Positions 36,124 to 47,669 of a stretch of 64,000 nucleotides of DNA are shown piece after piece. The notes beneath the pieces were generated by a model. It was given only the letters and a program-made list of their open reading frames with translations. It did no database searches and was not told the DNA's origin. The stretch is from Camillea tinctor (taxonomy: Eukaryota > Ascomycota > Sordariomycetes > Xylariales > Xylariaceae), in the NCBI GenBank assembly GCA_022578605.1, contig MU394054.1, positions 188,945-252,944 on the forward strand, given 5' to 3'. Within the stretch, counting starts at the first letter, position 1; each line of letters starts with the position of its first letter. A program made the translations under genes and the position numbers.

Positions 36124-36992
36124 GGTGGGCGGGCGATCTCGTAGGTAGGTATGCTCTCGTAAACTCGTATGCCGTGCTTGGTTGCGACAATTGCTGGGTG
36201 AGGAAGCCGAGGGATAAAACAGAGGTAGGTAGTATTAGGTAGGTTAGGTAGTCGGAGAAATCTAGTTTAGATATTATACGGTGTAGGAGATGATGCTATC
36301 ATTAAAGTTGAGAATTGATTAATTAGTTGAAGTTGTGGTGTTTGGGTTTGGGGTTGAATATGATGAAGTTTGAAACAAAACATGAAAAAGAATTAAATGA
36401 GGAAAATAAAAAAGTACCTACTTGTACACTATTTTTTTTGCATTGTCGGTTTAAATTAAGAGAATCCGCGTCACCGTGAGAGGCTGTGCCTATCAGCCAA
36501 GCAAGTTCTCAGCTCGGCGGCGTGATCAGCATCGAACTTATACGCCTACAGGTACCTTACGGCACCGCTGAACCGATTTGATTCCTACTAACCTACCTAT
36601 GTATGCAATGTACCTCATAGGCTGCCACCAGACAACCAGTCAACCAACCTTATGTAGTGTAACCTACATTAGATTCCGTATAACCTATTCGCACTAACTA
36701 CACTAGGCACAATAGTGACCTCAGCGCCCCGCAAAACCTTAATCCTATAGTACCTTAGTACTTACATACTTACTGTATCGATAAGAGCTCTATCTAATAT
36801 TTAGGAATTTTTACCAGATTGACCCAACCTAGATATGTAACAGTTATCATCACCGACTACAACTACCACTACCACTTAATTACCTACCATTACTATACGA
36901 CTTGATGGCCCAAATACCTTTCCTTTCCCCAATCCCATACCCAACTCGACTTGACTCGATATAGTAGTGTACACTTCTGCGTCTCTGAAAAT
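36124..36992. promoter_or_regulatory. Divergent promoter region, zinc-ribbon gene and RPP1
   Basis: 870 nt separate the start codons of two divergent genes, so both promoters lie here. AT-rich, with several ACCTACCTA-type words (for example 36590-36600). No other gene seen. Confidence 0.5.
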
Positions 36993-37931
36993 ATGCTCTA
37001 CGACCTCAACATCGCCTGGTCACCCACCACCAGCCCCGACGAACTCCTACGCACCCTCCGCTTCAGCGCATCCCTCGGCTACGATGTCGTAGCCCTCAAC
37101 CACACCATCTCGCCCCCCATACCACCCCAGATCTCGAACCCCATCCCCGAGTTCCCATCCTCCCCCTCCTCGCCACCCCTCCCCACCATCCTCCGCCGCG
37201 CCACCCTGCTCTTCTCCGACCCCACGCAACAGCACCGCATCCCGCAACTAGCCAGCACCTACGACCTCCTCGCGCTGCGCCCGCAGACCGAGAAAGCCTT
37301 CCAAGCCGCCTGCCTCAACATCCAGGAAGCCTCGCTCATCTCACTCGACCTCAGCGCGCGGCTGCCGTTCTACTTCCGCCCGAAGCCGTGCATGGCGGCC
37401 GTGCACCGCGGGGTGCGCTTCGAGATCTGCTACGCGGCGGTGCTCTCGCCCGCGGCCGACGCGCGCGCGCGCGCGACCTTCATCGGCAACGTGGCGCAGC
37501 TGGTGCGGGCGACGCGGGGGCGGGGGCTCGTGCTGAGCAGCGAGGCGCGGGGGGTGCTGGGGCTGCGGGCGCCGGCCGACGTGGTGAACCTGGTGCACGT
37601 GTGGGGGGTGCCGCGGGAGCGCGCGGTGGAGGGGCTGGGGGCGGCGGCGCGGGGCGTGGTTGTGAACGAGGGGATGCGGCGGACGGGGTTCCGCGGGGTG
37701 ATCGATGTTGTGGGGGTAGCTGGGCGGGGAGGGGAGGGCCGCAGGAAGCGCAAGAACGGAGGGGAGGATGGGGAGAACGAGGGGGGTGCGGGTGCGAATA
37801 GCATCGTTACGGCTGCTGGCGTTGAAGGCGAACAACAGCAGCCGCCGCTGAGTAAGCGGCAGGCTAAGAAGCTCAAGGCCGCGCTGAGGAAGAAACATGT
37901 TTCGGGTGACGACGAGCAGAAACAGGCGTAA
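36993..37931 (+). CDS. RPP1: RNase P/MRP protein subunit p30 (Rpp1)
   Basis: A single exon of 312 residues. It starts MLYDLNIAW and shows ASLGYDVVALNHTI, the typical first strand and helix of the PHP-like TIM-barrel fold of p30. Further landmarks are TYDLLALRPQTEKAFQAAC, ISLDLSARLPFYFRP and the HRGVRFEICYA block, then VLSSEARGVLGLRAPADVVNL. The C-terminal 60 residues are basic and low complexity (KRQAKKLKAALRKK). Rpp1 is a nuclear/nucleolar subunit shared by RNase P, which matures the 5' ends of tRNAs, and RNase MRP, which processes pre-rRNA. The ATG at 36993 is chosen because the conserved N terminus begins there. Codons end mainly in C in the first half and in G in the second half. Confidence 0.93.
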   Translation: MLYDLNIAWSPTTSPDELLRTLRFSASLGYDVVALNHTISPPIPPQISNPIPEFPSSPSSPPLPTILRRATLLFSDPTQQHRIPQLASTYDLLALRPQTEKAFQAACLNIQEASLISLDLSARLPFYFRPKPCMAAVHRGVRFEICYAAVLSPAADARARATFIGNVAQLVRATRGRGLVLSSEARGVLGLRAPADVVNLVHVWGVPRERAVEGLGAAARGVVVNEGMRRTGFRGVIDVVGVAGRGGEGRRKRKNGGEDGENEGGAGANSIVTAAGVEGEQQQPPLSKRQAKKLKAALRKKHVSGDDEQKQA

Positions 37932-39656
37932 GGGGGTTCTGGGTTATGCCATGCTATGTCACTAGCCCAGCTGACTTAACCTACCCTACCCTACCCTTAC
38001 CCTTATCTATAATGCCAATGACTTGGCTTCATAGCCCTTGCCTACCTATTGTCCATGGTTGTTGCAATACATGCACACGCAATCTAGAGCATTGACGACT
38101 ATTCCTTTTCTCATCTTCAATCTCGCCGGCGTTTCTAAGGAGCTATGGATACGAGAAAGGAAGTAAGGGGATTGGGGGGTTGGGATAAAAAAGAAGTAAA
38201 TTCGGAGACCCTCTTAACCCCGATGCCCCCCTTCCCCTTTTCAAACCGCTACATTATCATAGCGAACACGGAGAATCACGCATATCTACTACGCAAAGGG
38301 CTAGAGCAAGGGAAGGGAGACAGAAGAGATTTCTATTCTATTCTACGGAATTCTTTGTCACCTGCCGTCATGTCGATCATATCAAAATTTATCGGATGGA
38401 AGATCGAACGTCGGAGAGAAGAAAAGAAAAAGAAGTTGGGGGTCAAGGTGCTATAATAACCCAGCAGGTCCAGCCGAACGACAGGAACGGGAACCATAGA
38501 AATACCTACTTCTTAGTTGTAGGTTAGATCGATGAAAGGGAAACGGAGGGTCGGATGCTAAGGACTCCGGCCGAAACGCGCTCCGACAACTACATACGTA
38601 GGTCCATACCCATAGGATCGTATATATGTTACCTTCGGCGAGGGGGGTGGGGGGGGGTTGTGCGGCAGTTTTCGATTCGATTGTCGGAGATCATTGCAAA
38701 TGATCGGCAGGCACGTTTAGAACTTAGAACCAATAGACGTTTTAAAAATACATAACATGTCCAATCGATTTCGAATCCGAGTTCGAATTTCTTCTCCCCT
38801 TTTTTTTTACCGTGCTGATCGACGAATAGTACTACATTGAAAAGATAATAGGGAAGAATATATAACCTATAATTCTTTCTAAAGCTTCTAGATATTACTT
38901 ATTATCGTTATTGTCATCTCTCTACCTATTTTTCATCTTGGCCTCCTTTAGCTCTCTCTTCTAATCAAACCGCGAGAAGCGATAGAGGAGAGAAAAGGCC
39001 CAACTTAAAACTAAATCACAAAGCCCAAATAAATGAATCAAACTCAATTAATTGATGGATATAACTAAAAGTGACCTATCTGGTGAAGAAACGAAGTTAA
39101 TATAAACAATTATCTGTCTAAAACCACAACCACAACGATCTCCTAGAATGATATATGTACCTAAATATAAAAAAATAAAGTCAAAAAAAATCAATAGACA
39201 ACCACGATAGAAGAATTGAACAAGGTAAGAAAACAGAAAAAAAGAAAAAATTCAGACATGTCGCTGTTTTTGCTGAAATTTGTATGTGTGTATGATGGAT
39301 GTTATTATACAGCCCAGCTATACATAGATAGATAGGACCTCTCTTTTCCTCTCTCTTCTTTCATTCCCACCACCAGGGGGTATTTGTGCAGAAAAAAAAC
39401 TCTTTCCTTTTTTTGAATGATTTTTCTCAGGGTTGATTTTTTTTTTCTTTTATCGAGTTGAACAGACAAAAAAAAGAAAAAAAAGAATAGGTAAAAAGGA
39501 TTTGTCAGGTTTGTTTCACTTATTCCCCTCCCCTCGAATATCAATTCCTTTTTTTCTCTTCTCCTTATCCCTCTCACGTATACCACCTTACACCTTCGAT
39601 TATCATCCTCCGCCAAGAATAGAGAAGTTTCATAGGTGGTGGTCAGATCGTCCCGT
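37932..39656. other. Convergent spacer
   Basis: 1.7 kb of AT-rich sequence between convergent genes (RPP1 and the Ser/Ala-rich protein). A short CCTAC/CCTTAC array lies near 37980-38005. T-rich and A-rich runs lie near 38800-39560. No gene supported. Confidence 0.5.
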
Positions 39657-41128
39657 TTAACCGATCGCGCCAAGCGAGAGGACATTGGTCAGGGTAAAGC
39701 TGCTGAGGTCGATGGACGGGCCTTCGTTCGCACCGGCAAAGCTCGTCGCTGTCACGGCGGGAACTGGCGCGTTGCCATTATTTCCAACAACTGGAGGCGT
39801 GGCTTGAGCAGCGGGCAGCGCGAGTGAAGATTGAGCGGCGGCGGCGGCAGTCGTCGAAGGGGCAGCTTCCGGAGTCGTCGTTGCAGCCTCCGTAGCAGAT
39901 GTTGTCGTCGAAGAAGCTGCTTCAGTAGCAGATGTCGTTTCTGCTGCAGCGGCAGATGTGGCAGATGTCGTTTCCGCGACTGCGGACGACGTTGCTGAAT
40001 TTTCTACTGCTGCAGCTGATGATGATGCTACTGCTTCTATAAGATGACGCCAGGTCAAAAGTGACTGTGGTTTAACCCAGCGGTAGTATAGCTAAAGGAA
40101 AGAGGTCCGCAAACGAACTAGTAAAATCATGTACTAAAGTTGTTTACGAATCTGTTCCCCAATGCCAAACCACCGGGTTGACCAACAGTCGCGAGACCAC
40201 GGCGAATATGTCAGTCTATATTTCAATAAATATATTTGTGGATAGGTGATTTATCTTACCGGAAGTTGATGCCGCAGCACTGCTAGTCGATGAAGCTACA
40301 GCGGAAGAGGCCTCGACAGAAGATACAGCCGGCGCAGCAACCACCGCCGTAGAAGATGCTACCACGGCAGCCGACGAGGAAGATGACACGACCGCCGCCG
40401 CTGATGACGAGGCCACTGCCGCAGCCGATGTTGCAGACGATGCCACGGCGGCAGCAGAAGAAGCAGCCGCCTGTGCGGAAGATGCGATGATCGAAGCCTC
40501 AGCGGCCGGGACCGCAGAGCCGACGGGGGAGCCACAAGCAATCATCTGCATCATCGTGACGGTGGAAACCTGCATAACAGTCGTAGCTTGCGTGATTGTC
40601 GTTGCTAGAGGCGTGACGGTGACCGTAGGGGGCTCACCGGTACCAAAGACAGTTGTTGTCACGAAGGACAACTGTTTACCACTGTGGATTTACTGTTAGC
40701 TCTTATGTATTCCCAAGCTATGCTGGTGTGGTTTGACATACTTGGCATCGCCACCAGCAGCAGCGGCTGACTCGGTGACTGTGACCGTCTTCGTGACGGC
40801 CGCTGCGGTGCCGTTGCTAAACCCTCCAGCATTTCCAGCGGCGCCGATAGTTATCGTTTGTCGAACCGTCTCGGTGACCGTCTCGACGTTGCCTTTGCCC
40901 TTTTTCCCGTCCTCATTACCATCATTACCATCTTTGCTGCCACCCCCTAGAAGCCCCAACACGTCGTCCAAAAGCCCTCTCTTGACAGGCTCATCGTAAT
41001 AACGATAAGTGCCTGCCTGCGACAAGTTAGATTATATTCTTTCGTGACCTACGACAATGTAGACGCACCTGAACAAGGGACAAGGACGACAGGGCGATGA
41101 GTAAGAGTCCTGGAAGTTGCGCCCTCAT
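39657..41128 (-). CDS. Ser/Ala/Thr-rich secreted protein with Kex2 site
   Basis: Four exons: 41128-41069, 41016-40742, 40681-40260 and 40036-39657; 378 residues. Exon 1 is just the signal peptide (20 residues, LLLIALSSLSLVQ). A dibasic KR at 32-33 then predicts Kex2 cleavage before GLLDDVLGLLGG. The middle has Thr/Val repeats (ETVTETV, TKTVTVTE, TVTVTPLATT). The rest is an almost pure Ala/Ser/Val/Thr tract that should be heavily O-mannosylated. The C terminus is mildly hydrophobic (FTLTNVLSLGAIG). Such proteins are usually cell-wall or secreted glycoproteins. A GPI anchor is possible but no clear omega site is visible. Intron 3 is 223 nt, longer than the others, so a small extra exon cannot be excluded. 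No named family recognised. Confidence 0.8.
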
Positions 41129-43072
41129 CCTGGGAGCGGGATTAGGGGTATTCTCTCCCTCGTTGTGTAGATATTACGGTTTTGCGATACCTAAGAAGTC
41201 GATATAGATTTAAGTATAGTCGTGGCGAAAAACAGACCAGCCGTCTTAGTCAAGATGGGATCAACCCGATTAGCAGCGAATGTGAAGAAGGCTTGAGGCC
41301 GGAAATATTGCCAGTTACTATGACGAGAATGAGAGCATTGCGGATTCGTATCCGGAAAGAAACTTTGGACGGTCAAGCGCTTGAGAGAATCGAAAGGAGT
41401 GACGATCTCAAATCAAGCATCACACAACATAACTAGACACCGAATAGAAGCGAAAAAGCATCAAGAGAAAAGAAACATCGGCCCATAAGGGGGAGACTGG
41501 ACGCGTAAGGAAGAAAAAGGTCAGAAGCAGGAGACATGAATGAAACTTGTTCACTGAACAGACAAGGGGAAAACAGAAGCTCAACTGAGCCCTGGCCACT
41601 CTAGTGATCGTTTTGACCAGGGAGGGTGGCTCCGATGTGGGTGGCACCACGACAAGCTCCCCAGTGCCTCCCATCGTGCTTGATGCGATCCGACGTGGGT
41701 TGAGGCTCACGATGGCCAGGGACCCAGGTCTGGTTCTTCCTTCTTTTCCGATTTCTTTAAATGAATTAGGAGATTTGGCTGCAGTTCCTACATGAGAGAG
41801 CATGGGTTGCTGGTGAGGCTCAAACACGGTACACGGCGGGAGACTATTCGATGGGCCAGGGGGTCCAGACTCGGCGCTGACCAGGCTTGAGACACGACCC
41901 TGACATGGCCATGTTTGAGGACTGGCGCCCAAGCGAATCAATCCACCATGACCTGACCAGAATCACAAGCACAAGCAGCACCAGCAGTAGCATTTAAGCT
42001 CCAAGATAAGATCGATGTCGTCGTCTTGCAAGGCGTTAATGCTGTGCATGTCAGAATAACATACGCATGTCGCATGCCTCCCATACCGGACAGATGGGAA
42101 ATCGGTACCACGAGCATGAATCGAGAGGACCACACATCCCAACGTAGATCTTCCCCATGCGCAAATACCCACGATCACCATACATATGTAGAAAGGAGAA
42201 GAAAAAAAGATAGTAATTGGTAATGCTATAGATGAGCCAAGATGCGGGTTTCTGGTACGCAATATATAGATAGGGTGAGATGCTCCTAGTGTAGATGGCG
42301 AGTTATTGTTGTTGTTCTTGTTCTTGTGTGGATTTTTCTCCTTTCATTCTCATTTACTCGATCCCAAGACTCCAGAGCCAGCTTGGCCCGTGTTTCATGG
42401 GGCAATCATGAGTGAGGGAAGTCGAGTCTTTTACCTATCCTTAAGTGCATCGACAAGCGCTGTGGACGAAACTACCCCGTATTGCTCGGCAGTTATCATC
42501 GCGAACGAATCCAGCATCCAATCACTGCGGCATGTTGTGTGAGGTTTTTTTTCTTTTTTTTTTTGGTGAGAATACTGAGAGGTTTCCTGTTTCTAGGCAT
42601 TACCTAAAAGTTGAGTTCTTTTACGACCAAGAAAAAAATGCGAGAAAGGTAATGAGAGAGAGATGAAGGCCGATGAGGAGGAAGAAGGAGTCCAGTGGGA
42701 ATGAAACCCAAGTTTGCCAATTTTCTGGGTTAGCTTATAGCTTAGGCCTTGGCCTAGTCTGTTTACAGACTTAACCTCCGCTATCGATTGGTCGTGCTAC
42801 CACCAAAACTTGTAATACCATACCTGGACAACTGGGGGGAAGCTGGATCAAGGTTTGGCGAAGGCAAGAGCTGATAAAGTTCTCTAGTAAACGACCTTAC
42901 TCCGACCTTACTCCGTACATACCTAAACCAAGCAATTACTTAAGCTACTCAAATTCCAAGGTTAAATTCAGCGTGTATGCTATTCCTAGCCAGCACTATA
43001 TACTCTTATATGGCTCTATACCTACCTAGAAAGGCAGACTTAGAAGAGTTTCAATCAGGAAGAGAGGCAGAC

Positions 43073-43103
<31 letters not shown>

Positions 43104-43620
43104 CATGGAATTACACCTTACATCATTTCTCGTGTGAAATGTCATAAACTGATGAAGGGGATTCAACTTCAAACAACACGAAAAAGTAAACTTCACACTT
43201 AGCATCAAAAATGACGAAACCACAAAATGTAAGTCAACGAATGTCAGGTTACCATTCACAAGTGATGTACTCTGTGTGTCTATGTGTAGAGCATAGTTAC
43301 TCTAATAACTTTCCATACAAGAAGCGGATTAAAAAAGAAGGTTATCGAACCAATCCGCAAAACGCCAAATAATAGACTCCCCTTCTTTCCTTTCCCTTTC
43401 CTATTCTAACAGATGCCATAAAGTCCCTTAACAATCCCTACATCGAGATCATTGGATTCATTTCCCCCTTAACCAGTGTATGCAGAGGTCTCTATAGTCA
43501 TAAGAAAACAAGCAACTGCCGTACGAGTTGGCAGTCTCGGTTGCGTAAAACAAACATATCCTTTTCCAGGGTATTCAAACAACGCCAGAATGCAAAATGC
43601 CAAACGATGCAAATATGATT
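41129..43620. other. Intergenic, no supported gene
   Basis: 2.5 kb. The part next to 41128 is the promoter of the secreted protein gene. A frame at 41420-41941 (minus, 173 codons) has no domain and mixed composition. A 27-A run lies at 43072-43098 and ACCTACCTA near 43020. The right end is the 3' flank of the BRCT gene. Confidence 0.5.
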
Positions 43621-46600
43621 CTATCTCCACGTCTTGGAGAGCGGGCTGGCGACCTTAGGAGCGAACTGCAGGCTCTTGCGTCGAGCCGCCATCAGTCGCA
43701 TCATTACACTCTGGTCCTTGTCCTGACGCAATAAGCCAGGACCAAGGTCGGTAGCGAAGGTAGCCTTCTTCGGCGGGCATGTCCGCATCAGAAGTTGTTG
43801 TTTCTCTGGTGAGTCCTCCATGTCATCGTCTTCATCAATACCACCAGGCGTCACGTCCAGCGCGAATCTTGCAACAGTCTCCGGTGCTGGAGTCTTAGGC
43901 ACCGGCGTTAGGATGGTATCGTTGGCCCAATCCTGATCAGCAGGTGCATCCTCCTCGTCATCGCGGTCAGACGGACTGCGAACCCAAGCCGTGCTATCTC
44001 TGCGTCCCATGTGGTTGTTGGGGACAGTCTGGCAGTCGCGCATGGACGCCGCGTTTGGTTTCATAGGAGTGACCAGAGTGCCATTCACATTAGCCAAAGC
44101 CTTGGGCTCCATACTCTTGCGGCGATTACGGCCTCCACGAGGGACAAGCGAAGTGTCCACAAGGTAGGGGCCTTCGTCAACCCACTCGTTCTCCCGCTCA
44201 CAGCTACAATGTGGGTTAGCGTGCATTTCATAGAAAGCGCAGAAGAATTGACTTACTCTAAGACCCATGAGACCCCAACACACTGCACAACGCCGCCGCT
44301 CTCTCTAACCTTCTCCAGAGTTCTTTTGCCTCCGTCCTTGTATACCACATGAGTGATGCCGATCTTAGAGGCGTTCAACTCGCCGTTAGGGGCGTTGGTG
44401 GGGTTCCAAGGCCAGCTCTTGACGCAACGAGCACCCATCTGAGTGAGAAGATCAACGAAGATGACACTAGCATCCGAACCTTCACTCGTATGGACATCAA
44501 CAAAAACGACTGCGCCTCGGAGAAGGCTTGAGTTAATATCTCGGCGAGGTGTCCGGGCTGGCGTGCCCATTGCCTCCCAGATATCAGACTTTGCAGGGGT
44601 CACAGGTGGGTGCTCAGAGCCGTTTGCATCGTCGAGATCCATATCAGATGAGTCCTTGATAGGAACATAGGAGGTCACAGTTGTATTTCTAGAGAGGCCG
44701 CTCGATCGCCTCATGGATGACCTTGAAGGTCCAAGACTCCGTCTTCTAAGAGTGCGAGGGGTAGAGTCATCAGCTGGCTTCAGTGGCACCTTAGATACCG
44801 TGGCGAAGCCCCTAGGGACAGAAGGTCGCACGGGGGTCTCGGGAGCGAAGCTGAGGCTCCGAGCACCTTCTCGTGTTCCCGCAAGAGCTGGGTCGATAGG
44901 AACTGCATTCTCATCGCCATATTCCTGGCTAGCATCGGAGATCGAATCATCATGAGCTCGAGCATCTGCCATCTCTTCGACAGGATCAGTGTCCATAAGT
45001 GACATCTCATGAGCCTCAGCGGCCAATTCAACGTCTTCGTGGGTGATGTCAAGATCACCGAATCCAGGGTCATCATATTTGGCAGCAATATCTGCCTCAA
45101 GAGCCGCCTCAATAGCAGCCTGCGTCTCCATTTCCGCCCGGATCCGCATTTCATCAGCAAAGAAGCCTTTGGAAGGAGACGATCCCTCGGGCGTGTCCTC
45201 AATCAATGAAAGGCTGTCATCGGTAGACTCGGCTGGTGATTGGGGTTGTGGTTCCATCTTGGGTTCCATCTTGACCTGCTTCATGGGACTCGAGGCCTTC
45301 CAGTCGCCCAACTTCACTGCCAAAGGTGTAAAACCCATGTTGCTGGTTCGTGATATGGATCTGATCGCACGGCTCGCTGCCTTGATAGCACTGGATGGTA
45401 AACCAGCTCGAGGGTTTTTGAGGGCGGATGGGGTGGGGGTAGCCATGACAGCAGTCAAGGTAGCATCGTCTTCGTATTTAGAAGACATCTTGGCACTCAG
45501 TGCCAGCTCATCTTCCGACTCCGACATGTATTGATCTTCAAGCTCCTTCTCTCGAAGCTTGAAGGTGGGGTTGGTGACACTTGGTGGGGGGGAATGAGGA
45601 GGAGTAGTAGAGGCGGCAGATTCAGCAATAACTTCTTCGCCTGCCTCTTTCGTCTCTGCCTCGTCGAGTTCCATGGGCTCACTATCATGGTCCTCGGCAG
45701 CATCAACGAGATTGGCTTGCGGCTCAGTTGATTCAACAACGGCAGGCATCTCCTGCTCAATGGGCGAGGTCTCGCCTGAAACAGGCGTGTCCTTGAGTAC
45801 AGGGTCGGCGTGCCGCGGCAGGACCGCAGAGAGGCGGCCTGGAAACTCAAGCTGAGCTGGCGACTCAATCGCAGACTGCTGCTGTGCTGGCTGCTGCACC
45901 TCTTCCCCTTTCTCTTCCTCCTCGTATTTCTCTTCGGGTTCTAGAGACTGGTGTTCATGTTCTTGTTTCTGTTCTTGTTCCTGATCTAGCACAGGAACTT
46001 CCTGTTGCTGTTCTTCTTCTTGCTCTCCTTCCTCCTCTTCATTCTCATCTTCCTCTTCGGGTTCTTCCCCAGCTTCTTCCTCGGAATCAGCATCAATGGC
46101 TGCTTCATCCTCGACCTCCTCATTCACTTCTGGAACAAGGGTTTCCTCCTGTGATGTCTTCTCTGCCGGTGAAACCCGCTCAGGCGAAGGCTTCGAGCCA
46201 AATACTTGCTCGAAGTCAAGCTCTGGCTTTGGGTCATTCTTACCATCGCGAGAAGAGGATCCAAGCATCTTGATGGGCGAAACAGGTCGCTTCGCGGGAG
46301 ATTGGAATAGAGACATCTTAACGGGAGAACGGTTGAGGTTGGTCTCCTGGGGAGGGAGCTGGAAGGCAGCAATAGGAAGCTGGGGGCGCTTGGCAGGCGA
46401 CTGCAGTATGGAGGGCTTAAATGGGGTGTTTGCCTGTTGGTTGTCGTTCTGCGTAGATGAGAAGATAAATGCGGGGACCGTGTCTATCTTTTTGGCCGGT
46501 GATTTCATAGAATCCTTCCATGGGGAGGGAGGAGGCCGGCGGGCTGGGCTGCCCAGAACCGAGGGTGCAGCCGGCTCGGATGGTTCCTCAAGATCTTCGT

Positions 46601-47669
46601 CTTCCTCCTTGGGGGGTGGCTGAAGATCAACTCTTCGGGTGCTAGCGGGGGGCTTCACAGGGCTCTTCTTCAAGCGTGGGAGAGGCGTCTTCTCGTATGT
46701 AGCCAGCTCATCGTCCGAACTAGCGTCTCTAGTTATCGGAAGATTCTGGCCATCCTTCTTAGGGCTGAGAGGCGACTTCTCCTTCTTCTCTTCGGGGCTT
46801 GCAGCTCTTGCACTAGCACGGGTAGCTCTGCCAGCGGTAGCGGCCTTGCGAACGGGCTTGGCTCGCATGCCCGTGGCAGTAGACTCTGTAGTCTTAGTCT
46901 TTGATTTCGCTCCAGTGGTAGAGGCGGGAACCATATTCTCCTTCTCGGGCTCCTGGAACGTCACCGTCTTCTTAACAACGCCGGCGATCCTGCCAGTCGG
47001 TCGGGAGACAGCGGACTTTAGTCCGGGTGTGGGTTCGGTGGATACGGTAGTAGTAATGATGCCGGTGGCAGCCTTGGGAGTTCGGCCACGAGTGCCCTTC
47101 TTGGCTGGCTCGGTTGATGACTTTGTAGTACTAGTTGATGTTGTTGGTGTGGCAGCCTTCCGGGTTGTTCGTGTGCGGGTGGCCAGAGCAGGCTCTGCCT
47201 TTGTAGAGGTTGATGAGGCGGCAGTGGTCTTGGTGGTTGAGGTTGCGGTTGTAGTAGTGGTGGTAGTAGCCTTCTTGCGACCACGAGTGCCTTTAGTGGC
47301 AGTGGTATTGGTTGCCGATGCATCATCTACTTGAGATGCTAGCTGGGATTGGGACTGGGGTGTTTGTTCGGTGGTTGAGTCAACGGTCACCTTCTTAGCT
47401 CTTCCCCGCCCTCTGGATGCAGGTTTGTTCATAGTGTTCTCGTCTTCTCCCTCCTCTCTTAATCGTTGCACGTCTTCCTCTGTCTCATCACGAGCTTTAC
47501 GCTTGATCGATGTACGGGCTGTTGTCGCCTTAGCAGCGGTGGACGCGGTCGGGGCAGTTGCTCTCTTGGTGGCGGCAGCTTTGGTTGCAGCTGAGGATGA
47601 TGATGATGGCGTATCCTTCTTGGCTGCTCTTGCACGCGTCATGCGCTTGGGTGGGCTAGCGACTTCCAT
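43621..47669 (-). CDS. Large nuclear protein with C-terminal BRCT domain
   Basis: Two exons, 47669-44257 and 44203-43621, with a 53-nt intron placed inside the BRCT domain; 1331 residues. The first 300 residues are Lys/Arg/Thr/Ala-rich with several GRGR-type AT-hook-like motifs (near 87, 129, 194). Repeats of S-P-A-K-R-P / SPVK type lie at 370-470, candidate CDK sites. An acidic Glu/Gln tract spans 505-600. The BRCT domain covers about 1047-1165: GAVVFVDVHTSEGSD, LLTQMGARCVKSWPW, ITHVVYKDG and VSWVLDCERENEWVDE. BRCT domains bind phosphopeptides at DNA-damage sites, and the arrangement resembles microcephalin (MCPH1)-like proteins. Only one BRCT is evident. Orthology is not established from sequence alone. 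The promoter side (47770-47840) has a CAA/CAC-rich leader on the coding strand. Confidence 0.85.

Noticed and set aside
35681..36190. 169-codon minus-strand frame over the zinc-ribbon gene
   Set aside because: It reads through the intron in another frame; the spliced frame gives the conserved zinc ribbon.
37341..37898. Antisense and alternative frames of 137-185 codons inside RPP1
   Set aside because: Products of GC-rich codon use; Pro/Arg/His-rich nonsense without domain.
41420..41941. 173-codon minus-strand frame upstream of the secreted protein gene
   Set aside because: No domain, starts without supporting context, mixed low-complexity content.
46639..47334. 231-codon plus-strand frame, Val/Ala-rich
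   Set aside because: Shadow of the Thr/Ala/Lys-rich N terminus of the BRCT protein.
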